DNA from: Deltaproteobacteria bacterium
GTDB lineage: Bacteria; Desulfobacterota; Desulfobacteria; Desulfobacterales; JAFDCJ01
Reading direction: 5' to 3'
Length of the DNA stretch: 7,620 bases
Assembly: GCA_024277475.1 (NCBI GenBank)
Contig: JAJRVC010000684.1
Location: 1 to 7,620 of the forward strand
Positions 1 to 5,887 of this stretch are shown piece after piece. Under the pieces are notes generated by a model, which made no database searches, had not been told where the DNA came from, and was given only the letters and a program-made list of their open reading frames with translations. How positions within the stretch are numbered: the first letter of the stretch is position 1; each line of letters opens with the position of its first letter. The translations under genes and the position numbers were made by a program.

Positions 1-145
1 AGGCGTGCGTAACGTCGCGCAGAAAATGCGACAGCTTATGCTCAATGTACGCTTGGTCTTTGACTATCTGCGCATGACTGAAAACTCATGTGCCTGCGCA
101 TTTAAAAACTAGAACAAATTTACCGTGCGCTGCGATCTCTGTGCC

Positions 146-174
146 TTGACACACCTCTCAGCATCTGCCATATT
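146..174 (+). promoter_or_regulatory. Possible sigma-70 promoter for the sigma-54 regulator gene
   Basis: A perfect -35 hexamer TTGACA (146-151) is followed after 17 bases by CATATT (169-174), which matches four of six positions of the -10 consensus. This would start transcription near 181 and give an untranslated leader of about 75 bases before the regulator gene. It is an inference from motif and spacing only; the -10 is weak. No -24/-12 element is seen upstream of this gene, so it does not appear to be sigma-54 driven itself. Confidence 0.35.
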
Positions 175-256
175 CCAGCAATTCAAAGTTTATTTTTATT
201 GAAAATGCAGGTTCTTACCAGCGGATTTAATGTTTATTCGTTCCTTGTGAGGTCCT

Positions 257-2008
257 ATGGCATATACAGCCACCTACGAAAATATTTTTACGTCAATGAG
301 CAGTGGCCTAATTGCCACCGATGCCGATGGCAATATTGATTACATTAATCCAAAAGCATTGAACATGCTTGAATTGGACCAGGCCGACGTTATCGAGCTT
401 GATATTCAACATCTATTGGCGGAGGCCGGCAAGCGCTTCAAGGAATGCCTCCGGACCGGAAAGGCATGCATAGGCCAATATGTGGTCAGAAGCAACCGGA
501 GACTGGTGATAGATACCGCACCCATTAAGGTCGGAGGCAAGATTGAGGGTATCGTTGCCGCCCTGCATCATCTGGACGACTATAATGAAGCGCTGTGCTA
601 TTCGGACGAATATTTGAAGCTCAGCAAACAGCTCGATGCCATTTTTAAAGGCTCATCAGACGGACTCTGGGTCCACGACAGCAACGGGAAAATTATAAAT
701 ATCAATACCGTTTCCGAAATGATTAACGGCATCAGAGCCAAAGATGTGATTGGCAAAAGCATTTATGACCTGATCGCTGAAGGTGTCTTCGAAGGTGTCG
801 TTACCCCGGAGATTTTGAGGACCAAACGGCAGTTCAGCACCCTGTCTTATATCAAAAAAACCCGCAAGCGGGTACTGGTGACCGGCACACCGATCCTAGA
901 TCAAGACGGTAATATTTCATTGATTGTGAGCAATGAGCGCGATCTGACTCATTGGAATGCGGTTAAAAAAGATTTGGAGCGCAGCCGCAAGGTCGCTGAA
1001 AGGTATAAGAATGAATTTGAGGAATTGAGCCTGCTCGAGTCCGGACAACAGGACATTGTGGCTGAGAGCAAAGAGATGAAGCAGGTTTTGCGCATCGGCA
1101 TGAAACTTGCCCGGATGGGAGCCTCCAACATCTTGATTCAAGGGGAATCGGGAACCGGCAAAGGGTTGCTGGCAAAATTCATCCACGATAACGGCAACCG
1201 GAAATCGAACGCTTTCATACAGATAAATTGTGCCGCCCTGCCGGAAAGTCTCCTTGAAGCCGAGCTTTTCGGTTACGAAAAGGGGGCCTTCACCGGTGCC
1301 AGGGAACAAGGCAAAATCGGTTTGTTTGAATTGGCCCACGAAGGAACTTTGTTTCTGGATGAAATCGGAGACCTGCCGCTGAGCGTTCAGGCCAAGCTGC
1401 TGAAGTATCTGGATGATCAGGAAATTTTGCCTCTGGGCGGCATTCGGCGTAAAAAAGTTGATTGCAGTGTAATCGCCGCCACCAACCGGAATCTTGAACG
1501 GTTGACGGAGCAGGACCGTTTCCGGCAGGATCTCTTTTTCCGATTAAACACCTTTATGATACATATTCCGCCGTTACGTCATCGGCCGGTCGATATCATC
1601 AAGATGGTCAAATTTTTTCTGAATATTTACAATGAAGAGTATCGGGTCCAGCGACGAATTTCTCATGAAGCAATGCTCAAGCTTCAAGCCTATAAATTGC
1701 CCGGCAATGTCCGTGAGTTGCAAAACATCATTAAGAACGCCGTCGTCTTAAGTGAAAATGACTTGCTGGATGATTTTTTTGCCGACAATATTGGTTTCGG
1801 TCAAAAAATGATTGAAAAAAACACTAAGTCATTTTCGGACTTGCAGTATCCGATCCGCTTACAGGACAAGATTAAGAATCTGGAAAAAGAAATTTTGTTA
1901 GATGCTTTAATTCGTTTCAGATCTACCCGGAAAGTAGCTCAGAATCTTGGAACCAGCCAGAGCAGTGTCATGCGAAAAATGAAGCAATACAAATTGAACC
2001 GATATTGA
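257..2008 (+). CDS. PAS-domain sigma-54-dependent transcriptional activator (enhancer-binding protein)
   Basis: A cytoplasmic regulator of 583 aa that should use ATP hydrolysis to open promoters bound by sigma-54 RNA polymerase. Two PAS-like sensor regions are visible (about residues 6-105 and 122-235), followed by a charged linker likely to be helical (about 232-262). The AAA+ domain is complete: Walker A GESGTGKG (296-303), the sigma-54-contacting GAFTGA loop (343-348), Walker B TLFLDEIGD (364-372), an arginine-rich FRQDLFFRL segment (422-430) and the GNVRELQN motif (483-490). A Fis-type helix-turn-helix occupies about 555-580. There is no response-regulator receiver domain, so it probably senses a small molecule through PAS rather than phosphorylation. 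A GAGG Shine-Dalgarno (249-252) lies four bases before the ATG. It sits just upstream of a sigma-54 promoter and an arginine/carbamoyl-phosphate operon, so that operon is its likely target. Function is secure; the ligand is unknown. RocR of Bacillus (PAS, arginine catabolism) is a functional parallel, not a proven orthologue. Confidence 0.95.
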   Translation: MAYTATYENIFTSMSSGLIATDADGNIDYINPKALNMLELDQADVIELDIQHLLAEAGKRFKECLRTGKACIGQYVVRSNRRLVIDTAPIKVGGKIEGIVAALHHLDDYNEALCYSDEYLKLSKQLDAIFKGSSDGLWVHDSNGKIININTVSEMINGIRAKDVIGKSIYDLIAEGVFEGVVTPEILRTKRQFSTLSYIKKTRKRVLVTGTPILDQDGNISLIVSNERDLTHWNAVKKDLERSRKVAERYKNEFEELSLLESGQQDIVAESKEMKQVLRIGMKLARMGASNILIQGESGTGKGLLAKFIHDNGNRKSNAFIQINCAALPESLLEAELFGYEKGAFTGAREQGKIGLFELAHEGTLFLDEIGDLPLSVQAKLLKYLDDQEILPLGGIRRKKVDCSVIAATNRNLERLTEQDRFRQDLFFRLNTFMIHIPPLRHRPVDIIKMVKFFLNIYNEEYRVQRRISHEAMLKLQAYKLPGNVRELQNIIKNAVVLSENDLLDDFFADNIGFGQKMIEKNTKSFSDLQYPIRLQDKIKNLEKEILLDALIRFRSTRKVAQNLGTSQSSVMRKMKQYKLNRY

Positions 2009-2082
2009 TTCACACTTATGCATATAAAATTTTAAGATATTGAATTTACTTGTTGTTTTTACATGTCCCATTTTCTTCATTT

Positions 2083-2147
2083 TCGGTTCAAGTTATTTAA
2101 TATGTTTTCAACAGGTTACACTTTATGCGAGTTATAATCGGTTCGAT
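2083..2147 (+). promoter_or_regulatory. Candidate upstream activator sites (repeated TCGGTTC)
   Basis: The heptamer TCGGTTC occurs at 2083-2089 and again at 2138-2144, 55 bases apart, roughly five helical turns. The second copy lies in a hyphenated palindrome ATCG-GTT-CGAT (2137-2147). They sit about 75-140 bases upstream of the sigma-54 promoter, where enhancer-binding proteins normally bind. That they are the regulator's sites is an inference from position; a seven-base repeat in AT-rich DNA may be chance. Confidence 0.25.
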
Positions 2148-2184
2148 CTTTAGCCGTTTGCCCCCGCTTCCATCCTCTAACAAT

Positions 2185-2218
2185 CTATAATTATAATAAA
2201 TATACTATTTTATTATAG
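2185..2218. promoter_or_regulatory. AT-rich inverted repeat upstream of the -24 element
   Basis: CTATAAT (2185-2191) is mirrored by ATTATAG (2212-2218), and the interior is almost pure A/T with a second partial copy TATAATAAATA (2192-2202). The block ends immediately before the -24 element. A flexible or bent segment between activator sites and a sigma-54 promoter is common and is often bound by IHF. No good IHF consensus is present (AATCTATAATTA near 2183 is only a partial match). It could also be a binding site for another repressor or simply AT-rich spacer. Confidence 0.35.
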
Positions 2219-2235
2219 TTGGCCCGAGTTTTGCT
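2219..2235 (+). promoter_or_regulatory. Sigma-54 (-24/-12) promoter of the amidinotransferase-arcB operon
   Basis: TTGGCCCGAGTTTTGCT matches the sigma-54 consensus TGGCAC-N5-TTGC at nearly every position. The invariant GG (2221-2222) and GC (2233-2234) are exactly 12 bases apart, and only the A of CAC is changed to C. Transcription should start about 2246, giving a leader of about 60 bases. It points at the amidinotransferase gene and follows directly on the gene for a sigma-54 activator with an intact GAFTGA loop, so motif and context agree. Confidence 0.87.
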
Positions 2236-2293
2236 TCTGATGCTCTGAGATATCTTTTACCTCAGAAAATTTTTTCACTGTTGCAGATAAAAA

Positions 2294-2300
2294 AAGGAGA
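2294..2300 (+). promoter_or_regulatory. Ribosome binding site deciding the amidinotransferase start
   Basis: AAGGAGA lies five bases upstream of ATG at 2306 and only two bases upstream of the in-frame GTG at 2303. The spacing makes the ATG the better start, one codon shorter than the longest open frame. Confidence 0.8.
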
Positions 2301-2305
2301 CTGTG

Positions 2306-3451
2306 ATGTCAGAACAAAATGAATCCTGCAGAACCATTGTCAATTCCTGGAATGAATGGGATCCACTGAAGCATGTTATCGTTGGTCGCGCCGATGGAAC
2401 TATGGTTCAGGCTCCGGAGCCGGCCATGGAACGTGATTGGCCTGATCACGGATTTCCGCTGGGAACTTACGGTCCATTGCCGAAAGAAATGGAAGCCAGG
2501 GCCAACGAGCAACTGGATAATTTTGCGAAACTGCTAAAGAGCCGGGGAATCCGGGTCGATCGTCCGACCCCGCTGGATTTCAGCCAGGAAGTCCAGACTC
2601 CGGACTGGGAGCAAAAATCCATGTTCGGCTGCATGCCGCCGCGAGATGTTCTGCTGACCGTCGGCAATGAAATTCTGGAGGCCACCATGTCCCAACGTGC
2701 CCGCTGGTATGAATATCTCTGTTACCGCCCTCTATTGGAGCAATATTTTAAGGAAGATCCCAATTTCAGGTGGGAGGCGGCTCCCAAACCGAGGTTGGCG
2801 GATGGTACTTATAAAAAAGATTACTGGCGCCAATGGGAAAAGAAGAGTCGGGAAGAAAAGGAAAAGGCCATCCACGAGCGTGATTGGGTTTTGACGGAAA
2901 AAGAGCCCTGTTTTGATGCCGCCGACATCGGACGTGCCGGCAAAGATCTATTTGTGTACCATTCATCGGTTACGAACGAATCTGGTATTGAGTGGCTGCG
3001 CCGCCACTTTCCGGACCATCGCATTCATCCGATCTGGTTTTACGAGGACAATCCAATTCACATCGATGCCACGTTTGTCGTCCTGCGACCAGGGCTGGCA
3101 CTCAGCAATCGCAAGCGCAAACCATTGACGCCCAACATGCTCGAGTTCTTTAAAAAGAATGACTGGGAAGTCGTGGAATGCGCCAAACCCTTTTTGGATG
3201 ATTATCCACCGCTATCATTCTGCAGCCCCTGGCTGTCCATGAATACACTCATGCTCGATGCCAAGACCATCTGTGTGGATGCCCAGGAAACAGAACAGCT
3301 GGAGCAGTTCGATCAGCTGGGCTTTGAAGTCATTCCGGTACCCTTTATCGATGTGAGCGCCTTCGGGGGCGGGCTGCACTGTTCGACGGCGGATGTCTAC
3401 CGGGAGGGGAGTTGTGAGGATTACTTTCCCCATCAAATTGAAGGATTTTAA
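2306..3451 (+). CDS. L-arginine:glycine amidinotransferase family enzyme (AGAT-like)
   Basis: A cytoplasmic enzyme of 381 aa, close to the length of mature vertebrate AGAT. The family transfers the amidino group of arginine to an amine (glycine in AGAT, giving guanidinoacetate and ornithine) through a covalent amidino-cysteine intermediate. The catalytic triad is present: Asp204 in PCFDAAD, His252 in NPIHIDATF and Cys359 in GGGLHCST. Further family motifs include WNEWDPL near the N-terminus, RDVLLTVGNE (Asp114), VTNESGIEWLRRH and WLSMNTLMLD. Compared with my memory of the human enzyme, Met before the catalytic His is Ile251, one of two substrate-binding serines is Cys, and the residue after the catalytic Cys is Ser rather than Trp, so the acceptor amine may differ. 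It is the first gene after the sigma-54 promoter and is 18 bases from arcB. Inosamine-phosphate amidinotransferase or a natural-product amidinotransferase (CyrA type) are alternatives, but the neighbours favour arginine/guanidino metabolism. Family is certain; exact substrate is not. Confidence 0.9.
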   Translation: MSEQNESCRTIVNSWNEWDPLKHVIVGRADGTMVQAPEPAMERDWPDHGFPLGTYGPLPKEMEARANEQLDNFAKLLKSRGIRVDRPTPLDFSQEVQTPDWEQKSMFGCMPPRDVLLTVGNEILEATMSQRARWYEYLCYRPLLEQYFKEDPNFRWEAAPKPRLADGTYKKDYWRQWEKKSREEKEKAIHERDWVLTEKEPCFDAADIGRAGKDLFVYHSSVTNESGIEWLRRHFPDHRIHPIWFYEDNPIHIDATFVVLRPGLALSNRKRKPLTPNMLEFFKKNDWEVVECAKPFLDDYPPLSFCSPWLSMNTLMLDAKTICVDAQETEQLEQFDQLGFEVIPVPFIDVSAFGGGLHCSTADVYREGSCEDYFPHQIEGF

Positions 3452-3469
3452 AAAAAGTGAGGTGAAAAA

Positions 3470-4471
3470 ATGGCATTTAATCTAAGAAACAGGCATTTTT
3501 TGAAGTTATTGGATTTTTCATCCCAGGAGATTGGGTTTCTGCTGGATCTTGCAGTGGATCTCAAAAAATCGAAGTATGCCGGTCTCGAACAGCAGCGATT
3601 AACGGGCAAAAATATTGCGTTGATATTTGAAAAGGCATCAACTCGAACACGGTGCGCATTTGAAGTGGCGGCTTACGATCAAGGCGCTCATGTGACGTAC
3701 CTGGGGCCCTCCGGCTCCCAGATGGGAGCCAAAGAATCCATGAAAGACACCGCGCGCGTGTTGGGCCGAATGTATGACGGCATTGAATACCGCGGCTTCG
3801 GCCAACAGATTGTCGAAGAACTGGCGCAGTATGCCGGGGTTCCGGTGTGGAACGGCCTGACCAATGAATATCATCCGACCCAGGTCCTGGCAGACCTGCA
3901 GACCATGATAGAGCACAGCGATAAACCGCTGCGACAGGTATCATTTGCTTATCTGGGAGATGCCCGCAACAACATGGGCAATTCGCTGCTGGTGGGAGCT
4001 GCCAAGATGGGTATGGATTTTCGCGCCGTGGCGCCCGCGATTGTTCAGCCGGACAAAGAACTGGTTTTACAGGCTAAGAAGATTGCAAAAGAAACGGGTG
4101 CTAAAATTACGATCACCGATGATCTGGGCCAGGGTGTCAAAGGTTGTGATTTTCTGTGCACAGACGTCTGGGTATCAATGGGCGAACCGGAAGACGTCTG
4201 GCAGAAACGAATCGAGATGCTCCAGCCTTTTCAGGTCAATGCAGCCGCCATGGAGAAGACCGGCAATCCGGATGTTAAATTTTTGCATTGTCTGCCGGCC
4301 TTTCACAACTGCGAGACAACCATCGGCGAAGAAATAAATCAGAAGTACGGTTTGGAAGCCATGGAGGTTACCGAAGAAGTATTCGAGTCGGCGGCCTCGG
4401 TTGTCTTCGATGAAGCCGAAAATCGGATTCATACGATCAAGGCGGTCATGGTGGCCACACTCGGATCTTAA
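3470..4471 (+). CDS. arcB: Ornithine carbamoyltransferase, catabolic ArcB type
   Basis: An enzyme of 333 aa that interconverts ornithine plus carbamoyl phosphate and citrulline plus phosphate. In the arginine deiminase pathway it runs towards ornithine and carbamoyl phosphate. All family motifs are seen: carbamoyl-phosphate loop STRTR (57-61), the KES lysine (Lys88), HPTQ (135-138), the ornithine-binding SMG loop (236-238) and HCLP (273-276). The opening [30 protein letters not shown] and [10 protein letters not shown] closely follow Pseudomonas ArcB. Glu106 ([10 protein letters not shown]) corresponds to the glutamate linked to catabolic, cooperative behaviour in Pseudomonas aeruginosa, where E. 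coli ArgI has Gln. A GAGG Shine-Dalgarno (3459-3462) sits seven bases before the ATG, and the gene starts 18 bases after the amidinotransferase, so the two are surely co-transcribed. Direction in vivo is inferred from similarity and the carbamate kinase neighbour. Confidence 0.95.
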   Translation: MAFNLRNRHFLKLLDFSSQEIGFLLDLAVDLKKSKYAGLEQQRLTGKNIALIFEKASTRTRCAFEVAAYDQGAHVTYLGPSGSQMGAKESMKDTARVLGRMYDGIEYRGFGQQIVEELAQYAGVPVWNGLTNEYHPTQVLADLQTMIEHSDKPLRQVSFAYLGDARNNMGNSLLVGAAKMGMDFRAVAPAIVQPDKELVLQAKKIAKETGAKITITDDLGQGVKGCDFLCTDVWVSMGEPEDVWQKRIEMLQPFQVNAAAMEKTGNPDVKFLHCLPAFHNCETTIGEEINQKYGLEAMEVTEEVFESAASVVFDEAENRIHTIKAVMVATLGS

Positions 4472-4626
4472 TTTTTTTTGCATATTTTTTCAATTTGTTG
4501 GTATACGCTGGCAGAACAGGCACTACCAAAGTCGGCTGAGGCAAACAAGATACTTGCCAATGGTTAGTCAGTCAAGTGAGCATCAAAACCAACAGATCCG
4601 ATAAAACAGAGATTAAAAAAAATTTA

Positions 4627-4712
4627 AAAATCAGCGACCCCCAGCAGAGGTGGCCCGGCCCCTTCCAGGGGCCATCCTCATACCCCCAGCGCTGCTGGGG
4701 GTCGCTGATTTT
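4627..4712. repeat. Perfect 21-bp inverted repeat forming a long nested hairpin
   Basis: The left arm at 4627-4647 (begins AAAATCAGCGACC, ends CCAGCAG) is the exact reverse complement of 4692-4712. The 44-base interior holds a second perfect hairpin, GGCCCCT (4657-4663) with AGGGGCC (4667-4673). A third copy of ACCCCCAGC (4682-4690) can fold locally with GCTGGGGGT (4694-4702), competing with the long stem. The arms carry A4 on the left and T4 on the right, so as RNA it resembles a terminator readable from both sides, but its position inside the operon suggests an attenuator, a processing or stability hairpin, or a REP/MITE-like mobile repeat. Structure is certain; role is not. Confidence 0.9.
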
Positions 4713-4721
4713 CTGCTGAGC

Positions 4722-4740
4722 CCCGCTAAAGAGCAGCGGG
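4722..4740. repeat. Small GC-rich hairpin downstream of the large inverted repeat
   Basis: CCCGCT (4722-4727) pairs with AGCGGG (4735-4740) across a seven-base loop. It begins ten bases after the large inverted repeat and has no following T run, so it is not a terminator by itself. It may be part of the same repeat element. Confidence 0.45.
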
Positions 4741-4846
4741 ATGCGAGCAAGGGCAGAAAGTTAAAAACCACTATTCTCTGCGTACTTTGCGCTTGGTAAA
4801 TGAAAAAAAATAAATCAGATTTGCAATTCTACAAAAGGTAAGACAT

Positions 4847-5776
4847 ATGACACCAAAACCTCTCATCCTAATCGCTTTCGGCGGTAACGCCCTGATAAAA
4901 AAAGGACAGAAGGGAACTCATATAGAACAATTTGTCAATCTGAAACTGCCGATGCGCCAGATCGCCCGCTTGTCCAGAAAATACAAATTTGTGATTACCT
5001 ACGGCAACGGACCCCAGGTCGGTAATTTATTGCTGCAGCAGGAAAGCTGCGGTGAAGTTCCGAAAATGCCACTGGAAATTATCGGGGCTATGACCCAGGG
5101 ACAAATCGGCTATATGCTGGAGTCTTCATTAGATGATGCATTAATGGAAATCGGTGTCAATGGAGAACAGCAATTTGTAACGTTGATCACCTATGTGGTC
5201 GTTGATCAAGATGATCCGGGCTTTGAAAATCCGACCAAACCGATCGGGCCTGCTTATACCGAGGAGGAGGCATCGAAGTTATCTTACAGGATGGTGAGGA
5301 CCGATAAAGGATTCCGGCGCGTGGTGGCCTCACCCAAACCGCAGAATATTGTTGAACACCGGGAAATCAAGAAACTGATTGACATGGATTTTATCGTCAT
5401 TTGCTGCGGAGGCGGCGGAATTCCTGTAATCCGCAAAGAACGCAAATTTCGCGGTGTTGAAGCCGTCATTGACAAGGATCTGGCCAGTTCAATTCTGGCC
5501 CGGGAAATCAAGGCGGAACTATTTGTGATCGCCTCGGATATCGCCGGTGCCGGTATAAACTGGGGCACCAAAGATCAGCAGATACTTCGCAAAGTATCTC
5601 TCGATGAGTTGGCGCAGTATGCCGCACAGGGGCAATTCCCCGCCGGTTCAATGGGCCCCAAGGTGGAGGCCATTGCGGAATTCTATAAAGCGACCGGAAA
5701 TCGAGGGATCATTTGTCAGCTGGAGGATATTGAAAAGGCAATTGAAGGAAAAGCCGGAACCGAGATTATTAAGTAG
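4847..5776 (+). CDS. arcC: Carbamate kinase
   Basis: A cytoplasmic enzyme of 309 aa, the normal length for the family. It transfers phosphate between carbamoyl phosphate and ADP, giving ATP, ammonia and CO2 in arginine fermentation, and is reversible. Amino-acid-kinase fold motifs run in order: FGGNALIKKG (11-20), TYGNGPQVGN (51-60), GAMTQGQIGYM in the first third, NPTKPIGP, the glycine-rich CCGGGGIPV, GVEAVIDKDLAS with the nucleotide-site lysine, and GSMGPKVEA near the C-terminus. Two small departures from the usual consensus are TYGNG for THGNG and SDIAGAGINWG for TDVDAVYVNFG; neither removes a known catalytic lysine. An AAAGG ribosome site lies eight bases before the ATG. It lies 375 bases after arcB with the same orientation; together they form the ATP-yielding half of the arginine deiminase pathway. 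Confidence 0.95.
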   Translation: MTPKPLILIAFGGNALIKKGQKGTHIEQFVNLKLPMRQIARLSRKYKFVITYGNGPQVGNLLLQQESCGEVPKMPLEIIGAMTQGQIGYMLESSLDDALMEIGVNGEQQFVTLITYVVVDQDDPGFENPTKPIGPAYTEEEASKLSYRMVRTDKGFRRVVASPKPQNIVEHREIKKLIDMDFIVICCGGGGIPVIRKERKFRGVEAVIDKDLASSILAREIKAELFVIASDIAGAGINWGTKDQQILRKVSLDELAQYAAQGQFPAGSMGPKVEAIAEFYKATGNRGIICQLEDIEKAIEGKAGTEIIK

Positions 5777-5860
5777 CAGACACGGATGCACGCAGATTAC
5801 ATGGATTAGGTAGGTTCCAAATATTTCAATATCCGTGTTCATTCGTGAAAGTCTGTGTCC
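5777..5860. repeat. Degenerate inverted intergenic repeat ('CACGGAT' type)
   Basis: ACACGGAT (5780-5787) is the exact reverse complement of ATCCGTGT (5831-5838), and outer pieces GACAC (5779-5783) and GTGTC (5855-5859) also match in inverted order. The words 'CACGGATGCACGCAGATTAC' and 'CCGTGTTCATTCGTG' resemble the short dispersed ACGGAT/CCGTGT intergenic repeats common in environmental deltaproteobacterial and planctomycete genomes (recalled, not checked). It fills most of the 111-base gap between arcC and the GTPase gene and has no T run typical of a terminator. Confidence 0.55.
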
Positions 5861-5887
5861 CATTAAATTAATGAAATGGAGGAAATT

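Larger units (their letters stand above)
4472..4846. other. Non-coding gap between arcB and arcC
   Basis: A 375-base stretch with no convincing gene. After the arcB stop comes an A/T-rich piece with T runs (4482-4489 and 4485-4500), not preceded by a GC-rich stem, so it is not a clear terminator. The only strong structure is the inverted repeat at 4627-4712 and a smaller hairpin after it (4722-4740). The last 60 bases are A-rich and contain a moderate AAAGG ribosome site (4834-4838) for the carbamate kinase gene. No -24/-12 element and no good sigma-70 promoter was seen, so readthrough from the upstream promoter is the simplest way to express arcC. Confidence 0.7.

Noticed and set aside
70..93. 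Imperfect hairpin GCGCATGA/TCATGTGC in the left leader
   Set aside because: Eight pairs including one G-U with no T run; it could end an upstream gene, but nothing upstream is visible to support this.
917..1339. 140-aa open frame on the minus strand
   Set aside because: Lies wholly inside the AAA+ region of the sigma-54 regulator, whose motifs are intact, and has no recognisable domain or ribosome site.
2244..2266. Hairpin TCTGAG/CTCAGA followed by AAAATTTTTT as a leader attenuator
   Set aside because: The predicted sigma-54 start near 2246 cuts into the left arm, the stem is only six pairs with an 11-base loop, and the T run is not adjacent.
4482..4500. T runs after arcB as a Rho-independent terminator
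   Set aside because: No GC-rich stem precedes the T runs; only a short GTGGCCAC palindrome lies nearby inside the coding region.
4787..4816. Separate sigma-70 promoter for carbamate kinase (TTGCGC, 18 bases, TAAATC)
   Set aside because: The -35 matches only three of six positions; too weak to claim in A-rich DNA.
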